From Pelecanus crispus (Eukaryota; Chordata; Aves; Pelecaniformes; Pelecanidae): a DNA stretch of 64,000 bases. This document shows positions 42,001 through 54,000 of the stretch, in pieces. The DNA is taken from contig NC_134643.1 in NCBI RefSeq assembly GCF_030463565.1, positions 168,228,491 to 168,292,490 on the forward strand, read 5' to 3'. A program made the position numbers and the translations under genes. The notes under the pieces are model-generated. The model searched no databases, had not been told where the DNA came from, and saw only the letters and a program-made list of their open reading frames with translations. How positions within the stretch are numbered: the stretch's first letter is position 1; each line of letters opens with the position of its first letter.

Positions 42001-45000
42001 TGGGGCTACGCAGACCTCAAGAATATGCATTGGTTCTTGTGATGCAGAATGCACGTGGGTATAGCTTAAAAAATAACTGTTACTGATTTTAAAAAAAAAC
42101 AATTCTCAAGATATTTTGGCTGTGCGTATGTCTGATAATGCACAGAGTTCTTGCCAAATTTGGGTTCTGTTTGGTTGAAAATATTGGAGACTGCAGTTGT
42201 GCCATCATCAGTCCTGAGTGACTGGGTATGAGGTGTTGTTCCCAAAGGGTTTTGGTATCACAGGCATGTGCAGTGGGAGTAGAATATGTGTTTTCAGTTA
42301 CTGTAGGATGAGTATTTCTTTTATGTATTTTCTTACTTCCAATTATTTGCGAGCTCCATGGTAATGTAGTAGTATTTTTATATAATAATTTGGGGGTTTT
42401 TTTCTTAGATTTTCAGAAGAAATTCCAACAGAAGAGAAGGAAAAGAAAAGTGATATTCTTAACATTTTTTCAGTTGCTTCAGGCCATTTATATGAACGTT
42501 TTTTAAGGTAAGGAAAGGTAAAAGGGAAACGAGAATTTTGTAGCGGGACTGTAAACATTCATCTTAAAATTAAGCAGCTTAAAGAAACTGACTTTTTTAA
42601 CAAGGTGTAAAGAATAAACTGTTAGAACATAGAAAAGTTGTATACAGTGAGGACCAAATTAATCTTTATTTAAGAACAAAGTGATTTAACATATAGATGT
42701 TTAAAAATGCCATTATTCTTCGAAGAAAGAAAAATGTTCTCCATGTCCTTCACAAGTGAATGTGTGAAGTGTGAACATAAAGGATGAAGTTCAGCCTCTC
42801 TTTATAAAGACATAACAGCAGTGACATCATTAGAGTTGTATCTATTTATATGTAGTCAAAACTCCAGATACTGCTATATGCACGTATGGCCCTACTGGGG
42901 TTGTTTAGCCTGGAGAAGAGGAGGCTGAGGGGAGACCTTATCGCTCTCTACAACTACCTGAAAGGAGGTTGTAGTGAGGTGGGTGTTGGGCTCTTCTCCC
43001 ACGTAGTTAGCGATAGGATGAGAGGAAATGGCCTCAAGCTGTGTCAGGGAAGGTTTAGACTGGATATTAGGAAAAATTTCTTCACGGAAAGAGTAGTCAA
43101 GCATTGGAACAGGCTGCCCAGAGAGGTGGTGGAGTCACCATCCCTGGAAGCGTTCAAAAAACGGGCAGATGTGGCACCTTGGGACATGGTTCAGTGGGCG
43201 TGGTGGTGTTGGGTTGATGATTGGACTGATGATCTTGGAGATTCTTTCCAACCTAAATGATTCCTAGTTTTTACTTTCACTAAAAAATAATCCAGCCACC
43301 AAGCCAGGAAACATGAAATTATTACTCTACCCTTAATTGGTTTAGTGGTGGACTTGGTAGTGTTAGGTTAATGGTGGGACTGGATGATCTTAAAGGTCTT
43401 TTCCAACCTAAACAATTCTATGATTCTATGATTCTGCTCACCTCAGTGTTCATTCAGTAAGCAATGATTACTTTGAAGGAATTCTTACAGTATCTTACAG
43501 TAACCTACAACAACCTTCATAAAGAGAAAGACTTGTTTATTTTGAAAGAAACAAAAATTAATTTTAAGACAGACTTGACTTCTTGTAAGGCATTGCTTTT
43601 CTGTCTGGTTACACTGAACAAATACCGCAAGAGTGAAAAAAAATTGAACATAAAACCAGCGAATTTTACAGTTATCAAGGGTTTTCTGAAGAAGATCTTA
43701 ACTTGAACTATGCTTTCTCTCCTGCACTGTTTTTCATTTCAGAACCTATTAAACTCAAAGAATATATTTCTAAAATAAGTTATCTCAGTAGGTATTAATT
43801 AATAAGGTATTAATCGTTATTCTAATTTTGTCAGGCACCTCTCTTTTAGAATAAAACTTGTTAACAGATCCACTTTTCAAATTGTTCCTTCTAATATTGC
43901 TTAGCTGATCTGGATTGAATAAATCAGTCTCAAAGCAGTCTTGAACACATGCTCTTTAAAGCTTTTAATTAGAAAAAGAAATTTCTGCTTACACTGGGTT
44001 GAAGAAAATTATACTTGGAAAGTTTTAGCACCTTTTAGGTGCATTTGAAATTTAATGACCTGTGTGTATTCGTTTGTTTATTATAGACTTCTATTTCCAC
44101 AGAATTATGATGCTTTCTGTCCTACGTCATACAAAAACACCAGTTAAATTTTGGTTTCTGAAGAACTATCTCTCCCCAACATTTAAGGTAGGAGAAATGT
44201 CTTAATTTTATTACTTTTTCTTAAAAAATTTAAGTAGCTTTTTTTAAAAAATTACAATTGAATAGTAATATAATTCAAATTAAATTTTCACTGTTGGAAA
44301 TGATCTCGGAATGCATTGAATACCAATAGTTTTAAAAGTCTTATGTGTAAAGTTCTTTTTTTTTTTTTTTTTTTTTGGAACCCAAAGCCCAGTTATATAA
44401 TGCAATAATTTGTTCTCTTCTGATAGTCTCCAAGAGCTTGAAAGACATGCTTTTTATATTTACATAGTTAAGGATACTGCTAGAACTAAAGAAACATTTT
44501 AAAATAATAATTTATGTAGTCAATAAGGCCAACACATCTGCAACTGTTTCAACATTCCCTCTTTTTCCTTCTGAGTCCTTGTGTGTCACATACATGTGCA
44601 ACTAATAGTTTTTTTCATTCTTCTAGGATGTTATTCCTCACATGGCTAAAAAGTATGGTTTCAAGTATGAGTTAGTACAGTATAAGTGGCCCCGCTGGCT
44701 TTATCAACAGACAGAAAAACAAAGAATTATCTGGGGCTACAAAATTCTTTTCTTGGATGTTCTTTTCCCTTTGGCTGTGGATAAAATAATATTTGTTGAT
44801 GCTGATCAGGTAAGAAAAAATAATGCTGTAAAAATGTATGAGGAATTCATTTTGGCTTGAATTGATCCAGTTTCATTCTCTGTGGCCATTTTATTCAGAT
44901 GTTGGTCTCGTAAGCCTATTGTGGTTCTACGAACAGAATCAGTGGTGTTGCAGAATGTGAAATGCCATCACAGAATCATAGAATCGTTTAGGTTGGAAAA

Positions 45001-48000
45001 GACCTTTAAGATCATCCAGTCCAACCATTAACCTAACATTACCAATTCCACACTAAAACAATTAAGGGTAGACTAGACTAAACCATGTCCTCAAGTGCCA
45101 CATCTACCTGTTTTTTGAACACTTCCATTTCACTTGTCTTTAGTCATGTAGAAATTAAATGTCTCACTACAGTGAGTTGCCCTAAATTGCCTGCGGAGAG
45201 CGAAAGGCACCTGGCGAGCTATGTGTGATCTTAAAGGTGCATTTCACCTAAGGCATATTCGAGTGATTCAGTCTCTGGGCTGATTGTGAGAGGACTTCTC
45301 CACTCACTATGGGAGGGGGTCCGCAGTGATCAGTTTAGACCACTTGAACAACTTCTAGATGGCTGAATTTTTTCAAGATTAATCTTGTCTCTGTTTTTCT
45401 TAAATTTGTATGCATTCTTTCACTCAGAAATGAATATCGTGTAATACACTGAAAGGTAACATGCTGTCTCAAACAGACAAGACATTGAGGAGCCTATCAC
45501 GTGATTATTAAAAACCTCAGAACAAATATGACGTATCTTGGTCCTTTTCTGAAGCTTGAGAATAAATTAAATTTAGATGTAGCAATGCAGAGTGCAACTT
45601 TCAGCAATTTTGTCTGGACACAGTAGTAGTACTGGTTGTCTGTCCTAACTACTCTAAGGATTCCTGTGTACTTTGAAACAGCTAAAACTTTTTTACCACT
45701 GATAAATTAGATTAGTGGGGTTTGATGGAAGAATGATTGATTAGTAAATAAAGGGTATTTGTAAAAAGTCCTTATAACCTATTTTTAAAAGTACATTATT
45801 ACTAGATCCAAAGATTTTTCAAATGATGCATTAATTTTGGAGTGCCCAAACTAATGTAACAAATAGGAAGGATTTTTTAGAAGGGAGATGCTCAGTAAAT
45901 TTTGAAAGTTATATTCTTGCATGAAGGAGTTTAATACTGGGCAGCCAGAAACACTGGTCTATAAATTAAAAATACTTGGCTTGTTTTATTTAATTTACTT
46001 ATTAAATGTGTTCCACAGATGGCCACAGAATAAGCACACATTTTTTTTTTTCTAGAACAATAATTTGGTAAATGGCATTCCAGTGGAATACTTTATCTAT
46101 ACTCCACTGTTGTAGTGTCTCCGTTCTTTTTAAAAATTAAAATTAAACTTGGGAAGCTTGCTGCCATAACTACCTTCATATGCACACCTTAAAAACGGTA
46201 TTAAATTATAGAACTAAATATATTTTTATTGTTACTTAGATTGTGAGAAGTGACCTAAAAGAACTCCAAGACCTAGATCTAAATGGAGCTCCCTATGGAT
46301 ACACACCTTTCTGTGACAGCCGTAAAGAAATGGATGGATACCGTTTCTGGAAGTCAGGATACTGGGCATCACATCTTGGGAAAAGGAAGTACCATATTAG
46401 GTAGGATAACACCTTACATATTTCTGTGGAGTGTGTGAATTTGATTAAAATTGTCTTGGTATTGATCACTGAGGCATTCAAAATTGCTCAAAAGCAATTG
46501 TCTTATAGTCATTCTGAGCAAGAGATGAATAAGACATGAATGCTGATGACATACTGACTTCACTTTTTTTTAGTGTAGCTTCAGCTACTTAATTAAAAAA
46601 ATATTCCTTTAGGATGGGAACACTTTTTGGTTTCTTGTTACTTTTATTACTGTTGCCAAAAGAAGGTGAAACTCCACAAATCTTAATTAATTTTTTTATC
46701 TTTGTAGTGCCTTATATGTTGTGGATCTTAAGAAGTTCAGAAGGATTGCAGCAGGAGATAGGCTTCGGGGCCAGTACCAGGCTCTTAGTCAAGATCCAAA
46801 CAGTCTGTCAAATCTAGATCAGGTATATATGGGTTTAAGCAATGTAGGTTTTATTTTCTTTATCTTTTTTAATATACATGGAATCATTTTGTATCTCTCT
46901 ATATATGTCACGTCAATCTGAAACTATTTGCCCTTTACTGATGTTCTAGCAAATTCTTAGGTGTGCATATGAGCACAGTTCAGAAAACCAAATAATTATT
47001 ACTTTAAATAATTGTTTAGTATGGAAAAAGAGGAAAAAACAGCACAGAGGACAAATGTATTGCGCTGCTGTCCTTTATTTGTAGGTGTTCTATGTACATT
47101 TGTGTTTTTCTAATGCTAATCTTACATTCTGATAATAGTAATTGTATTCTTATTTAAGGGGTGCAAATCACAAGCATGTGAGTAGATCCCAGATGTACAG
47201 AACATACTAAAATTTATTATTTTCTTCTGTAGTAGAGTCTCTTTAACTCAGCAGAAGATTGATAATACAGCTCATCCAATTCCTGCCCAAGTAAATAATA
47301 ATTTTATTCATGTCTCTCTTTGGGTGAAGTTCAGAAGGCTTAATAAGTGAGATTGTCCCTGCCTTTATAATTTTCTTTGTGGAATTACTAAAGCACAAAA
47401 GGTTTGTACCTACAGCAGTAAAGGGATCCTAGAGTAGCAAAGCCCACATCTCTCCATGCCTGCATTCCACCTACTCTGCAAGCGAGTTTCTCTCTCTCTC
47501 CCCCCTACCTAAACACATTACTGCCACTTGCACTTTTTCCAGAAATAAAATTAAAAATTGAAGATAGCAGTTCTTACGATACTGGACAAAGAAAAGTGGA
47601 AATACAGCCACACTACGAACTCAAACTAGACTGGACACAAGGAGTTGAGAGGCCTTAAACTATGACTGTTAAGAGCAAAAGACTGATATAACAGCAATAG
47701 TCAGATTTTTACCTCTCTTTTCTGGACAACAGAATGAATTATTGGCCCTGTATCGCACACTTAGAGCTCTGATGTGATTAGCTGTGTTTTTCAAACATAG
47801 TCTTAGCCATAGATACAAGGTTTCTTTCAGAAAGATCTTCAAGATTCAGCAGCTGGTTACAGGGCTTCCACCACAACGCTGCTTCTCAGAAGTAGTCATT
47901 AGTTTTATCTAATGTTCTCAAAATACTAATAATATGCATCTTTTGATTTTGAGATTCATATATTTTCAACGACAGCATTAATAGTTCATAGTGTATATCT

Positions 48001-51000
48001 CTTCTAAATCTGTTGGATCAAATCAAAAGCCACTTAAGTATCAGCTACCCTTCCCTCAGCACATGAGTGCTGAGAGCATACATGAAGGTAGCTAAATCTT
48101 GGCAGAATGGAATTGGAATTAGTTTGGAAAGGGAAATATTTCAAAGTAAAATTTTTCATAGGAATCTGCTTTCTGACTGTATTGATAGGAATCACTTCGT
48201 CTTCATCGCTACTACTTGCGCCAAATCCAGCATCATTCCTAGAAATAGGAACCGCAGTGTGATATTTTACAAGAGTCCTGGAGAGCTTTTGTCTACTGAT
48301 ACAGATGCATGATGATAATTTTTTTTTCTTTTTATTTTAAATATCTGGCTGGAGTGCTCACTGCCCTTCTCAAAGAAGCAGCAATCTCAGCACTTGCTAA
48401 TCTGCCAGCACTGCTGCCTTCATGGGTGGTAGTTAAGGTTATGCTAATATAAACCGCAAAATAGAAGTAAGATAGTGTGGAAAAAAAGGTAATTTTAAAT
48501 GCCAAGAATAGTAAGTAAAGAACTCCTAGGGAGAAAAATTATACATGATAGGAACTAGATTTCCAGTACAGCCTATTTAATAGTTCTTTTTAAAGAGAAG
48601 CATGAAAATGTCTATATAAAGATGACAAAACAAATTCATACACAAATACCAATATTTATACTAATACCAATTTGTTAAAAACTAGGTAATTAACCACCTT
48701 TTACTTAAAGAATAAAATCAGCCGAAAGGAATGTAAGAGTAAAATCTCTTATTAAGAAGAAATGTTTCTGTATTTTTACTTGAGGTTTGATTTTCTAATA
48801 AAGATGCTGCTGTAGTTGAGTCCCCCTTTAAAATTGTGTAGGTTATATGACTAAATGTGAAAACAGTCGTATTGTAAATCAAATTGAAGAATAACTTTTA
48901 AATGTTGTTTGTGAAAGTCGAAGACTTTCATTTCAGCAGTTTACGTATTTCGAGTGAACAAGAATGTTGCCACTGACAGTAAAAATGATCTGTTCTTGTT
49001 CATTTATTTTTCTGATTCGTGAGTATTTCCTCTCCGATCTTCCAGATGTATTTTAGTGGTTTTGAGGATAAATCACTTCCTTCTGAGAAGACAAGCAACT
49101 TTTTGGTTAGGTTTTTGTTTTGGGTTTTTTTTTTTAAATTTTCTTCTATTTACTTTAAATCCTGGAGCTAGCTAGCAGCTGTCTTTCTACTCCATATAAC
49201 AATTTGTAAACTCATAACTTTGAGAGTTACCGTAGTAACTTGGGAATTGTGATTTCGTTTAGAAAGTCAGAGAGGCATAACAGAATACCAATCTCTTTTT
49301 TCTCTTGAAATTGAGATGGTGATAAACCATTTATTTTATATTCCAAAAATTCATAGAATTGAAGTTTTTCAAAAAATAAAGCAGTTAAATTAATGCTGAA
49401 TGTCTTGACTCCCAGTATACTTATATTTGATGATATTTTCCTGTACTAATGTCTATATTTGAATTAAATCATATGCCTTTCATAATGCAGCTAGATGTGC
49501 TATCTTATGCTGTCACATTTAGCAACGTGAATTGGCAAAATAAGATGTGACTAATACTTATTTGAGTACTGACGTTTATTTTTTAAATATAATGTAGGGG
49601 TTGCACGTGTGAAGGAGCTTATGAATGGATCTACCAATGACACCTGTTATTTTTAACTATGGCCAGAGTACATGCAGTGTATGACCACCTGAGGTTTTTC
49701 TTATTTGTAAATGCTATTCGCTACGTTCAGCAAGATATTGATTCCGAGTTTTCATGATGAGAGTAAAAGAAATTTTAAGTGAAGTAAGGAAGATAGCCAG
49801 AATAGCAGTTTAATAGCTTTTCCTTTTCATGCCTATGTTTCTGGAATCCATTTTCCTAGAAGGCGGCTAAATTTAGAGTAGTGGCGTAATCCTAGATTAT
49901 ATGCTTTTGAGCTTTTTTTCCAAATCTCAGGAATGGAAAGATGGTTAAGTTTTGCTTTAATAATTTCACACAGTCTAATTCTGCCCAGTAGTATTTGTAG
50001 TATGACATGCAGTATCCAAACCATAAGTATTGCTTATGTGAAGCTAAGGAAGGAAAGACACAAGAACAATAAAAAACTGCTTGAGAAATGAGAGGTGGAA
50101 TTGGCCATCAAAATGACCATGACTAAGTTTTGAATCTACTTGAGAAAGAACTAGGTGAGTACGTAACAGGAAACGTAAGGACAATTTGCAGAAATGGTAA
50201 TAGGCTAAGATATTCTACTTTTAAGTAGTTGCCTGACAACCAGTTACATTAAATTCAATGCTAATTTATTATTTTACAAAATTTGTACAGGATCTTCCCA
50301 ATAATATGATTCACCAAGTAGCTATTAAGTCTCTCCCTCAGGAATGGCTTTGGTGTGAAACCTGGTGTGATGATGAATCCAAGAAAAAGGCTAAAACGAT
50401 AGACTTGGTGAGTTGATTTTGAGTCACGTTAGTTTTATAGGGTTATATGCTATAATTTCTGTGGCTTTTGACGTACGCATATATGATGTCATGGAGGCAG
50501 CCTTGCTGGAAGGCACTGGAACGCTACTCCCGTTCCCTACACTACAGCAACTTTTCTCCTTTCCTCTGAGACCTCTCCCGCTTCTCTGTACCAAATTGGC
50601 TTATGTTGAAGCTGAAAACTGTACCTGAAAATTAAATGTTGCTATCTCTAACTGGATAGGATCAGGGTTTTTCACACCTGCATGTATATTTTCCTTATCT
50701 TTTTTCCATGTTCAGCCCGGTTAGTGGCCCTCTAACGAAGTACTACTAACTGGGTATTGTGTGCTGCTGTTGCACTCCCTACAAAGCAGGTTCCTCCAGA
50801 ACCCGCTGTGTAGGGGATTAATATTATCGTGGTTTCCTCTGTCCGTTTCACCACTATAACCTGGAGATAAAGCAGAGCTTAAAAGGCATAATGCTGAGGA
50901 GACTATCCACATCTAGAAAGAAGAAAACGTCTGTCTGTGGGAATTGAAACAGAGAGAGAAAATGTTCTTCTCTGTCATTATTACCCCCATCCTCATTTTT

Positions 51001-54000
51001 TGACAACCCCCATGCAGTGTGAGTGATACTTCAGAGCCATAATTCTGAAGAAAAACAGACAATTGGAATCTGGTGCGAATATTCATTATGTAAATAGTTT
51101 TGTTTTCTTTGTGTCTTTACAGTTGTTAAAATAAGCTTTTTTGTGAACTAAACATGGGTACTCTCTATCAGGAAAGATTGAAATTAAGTTACTAGACTTT
51201 CTTTCAATCCCCATTATCATGTATCACTTTTTATTATGATTTGCACTTTTTTTATGGAATTAATCAATACATTTTCTAGACAACGCTAGAGGAAGCATCA
51301 CAAGCTTAATAAAAAACATACCAGATTTAATTTCAATGTGCTAATGTATATCTTATAGCTCCCTGTGTAACTTTGACTAAATATTAGTAGTTTTGTGCTA
51401 GCTATGTCTCTGCTATCCATATAATCAGGAGAAAATACAGGTATTTACAATAAAATGTTTTAATTAATACAAACAGGTTTTAGTTACAATTTTTTTTTTA
51501 ATTACTATCAAGATAAATGACCTTGCACGCTGTCCTTCAATGAAACTCTAAATACTGACAAAATTATTTTAGGTATGAAATAATTTAGAGCAAAGAAATA
51601 TGTTGGGGAGTGGAAATATTTCTGTAAGCTGGTGAAAGATGGCCCCGTTTGTAAAATATGAGAATTTTAGCCGGGTATTTAAACTGGTACAGTGACTAGT
51701 ATCGATGGTAAATAGCAGTTCTCTGCAAAATACTAAGTTGTTATTTTTGCGTAAATGACTTTTTACTATACTTCTCTAAACTCCTTGTCAAGATTCATGA
51801 TTTGCTGTTGATAGTTTCTGTCTGATGTTATTTTTCACTTTGAAATAATTGTAGACCATTTTGAAACATTCAGATTATTGTCCTGGTCAACATATGACTA
51901 CATAGCTAGTTTTTAACAATACGTTTGGTGTTCTGCTTGTTGCTAGTGACGTTGAGGGGGGAATCACTTCAAGTTCCTTGAAGAGGTGATATTTTCACAT
52001 TTACTTTGTTTACATCTAGTATGTTTTAAACTTTCAGTGTAACAATCCCCAAACCAAAGAACCAAAATTAAAGGCTGCTGCCCGGATAGTTCCCGAATGG
52101 GTTGACTATGACTCCGAGATACGAACGTTAATACAGCAAATTGAAAAAGAGACGAAAAATCTAACATCGTTCTTTCAAAAAGGTAGTTTACATGCGTATT
52201 CATCTGTTAACTCTTTAAAATAAATATTCATGTGGTTGAAATTAAGATTGGGGTCACTAGGCACAAATATTGTATTTGTGTAATTTTCCCTGCTCTTAGA
52301 GAAATCATGTGGGTTTTAAGAGTTGCATGATGCTTCTTTACATAGAAGTTACACTAAGAGGATAAAATCTTTTGTTTCATGCCAAAATCTACAAGAAAAC
52401 TGCTAGCAGTGTCCCAGTCTTAGAGTTCAAACACAACCCTTCCACATGATTTAAGCCACAATAAAGTACATTAGCTTAGACCTTACTTAGAGAATCTAAA
52501 GCTTAAGCCTTTTAATTCAGTGTAGTCTGTTAAGCAGTAGGTTACTGAGTCCCTATTAATTCATTAGTTCACAAAAACTTTTTCAAGAATTTGAGTCCTC
52601 AGTGTCAATCACCTATATTAATTCAGTAGTAAGGTATCCCTTACTGATCTTTTCTTACTTACCTTTTCAGCTTGAAATTTCCTTGAAAGCCACTTGTTTA
52701 ATTTTCTAGCATGAATTTTTTTCTTTTACATTGCTCGTCTAAATTCTTCATCCTATAGAGCCAGTGCATATTCAAAGTACAAAGTATGAGATTTTTTTTT
52801 TTTTTTAAATGAAAGGGGGGGTGGGGGGAAAGCTGCACATAATACCCCGAGTAAGGTAAAAAAACCTCCTTCCCTCCAAAACTAAGAACTGCCGACCACT
52901 GTGAACCATCAAGATAAATGGTATAGCTGAAATCTGCCAGTTCGGCAAGTGCTGCTTGTCTCGGCATCCCTCGCTGGGCTTACCTACGCGGGGCCTTTTC
53001 GCACCTGGCTGAGCAGAACGGTCTCCGTCACTTTCTCCGTACTGCCCGGATTTGCAGCCGTGGTCTCTGCGCCTGGCTACTTGTGCTCCCCTTCTTTCTC
53101 TCTAGAAATTTCCATGCTGCGTTCTCTGCCTTCAGACTGTAGTTTACAGGTTTCCCCACCAGTCTCGGTCTCCGGTCCCGTTTCCTTTCCCATAGCTCTG
53201 TGTCCCTGCACGCTCCGCCCAACAGCTACCGAATCCCAGGTAGATGTTGGCAGCTTTCTTCTCAGCCTTGCCCAGGCCAGAAGGGAGGGGAACTGAGAAG
53301 AGAGAAACTGGGGGTCTTTCTAGACTGGAGTCACTGGGAAATGGAGGTAGGATGTCCTGGGAGGTCTCCTGAGCTGCTCTTTTCTAATCTGGTATTGCAT
53401 AGCAACAGGCATATGTGCGTCACTTCAAATTTTTGCCGCAACACATGGGAACACTACAACTTCCCAAATTAGAAATGAACAGAACGCTGTCACGGACAAA
53501 CAGGTGTATTTTTTCCTAACTCATGGCGTCAGAAGACACTAAAATATATTTGACGTAGCAGACAGCTGCCATGAAAACAATTATTATTAAGGACTGGCAA
53601 AGTTAGAATGGAAAACGTGATCATACAGCAGGATATGGCAGGCAGCTTTTGTAACTGTACTACAGCCATGCTTGGTAATATATATTGTACCTAGGGGAAA
53701 AAAAAGAAATGACAATATAAATGGTGTTTTAGTTTATAAATAGATTTTGGTTTATTTTTTTACTAAAATTGTTTTAAACTGAGTTAAATAGCATGAGGAA
53801 AAAACCCCACTCCTATAGGACTTCCAGTAAGACTTGACTTCTTGGAGTAATGTGAAACAAAAAAAGGTGGTCTCAGCTCTCAACGTGGAAGAAAAAACTT
53901 AGCAGATAAATATTTAAAAGACTTGAGTCAGGGAATATATTCACTTTTCATTATAAAGAATTCTTAGTAGTTTTTCTCCATTGAGAAAGCTTATGGTCAA

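Larger units (their letters stand above)
38276..42408 (+). other. UGGT2 intron e17-e18
   Basis: 4,133 bases. It contains a possible SUMO-like relic (38533-38628) and a stretch of less AT-rich sequence (39000-41400) with a 121-codon frame at 39831-40196 that matches nothing I know. No CR1 was recognised here. Confidence 0.75.
42508..44102 (+). other. UGGT2 intron e18-e19 with two CR1 pieces
   Basis: 1,595 bases. Two plus-strand CR1 3' pieces lie at 42889-43264 and 43327-43434. The rest is AT-rich. Confidence 0.85.
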
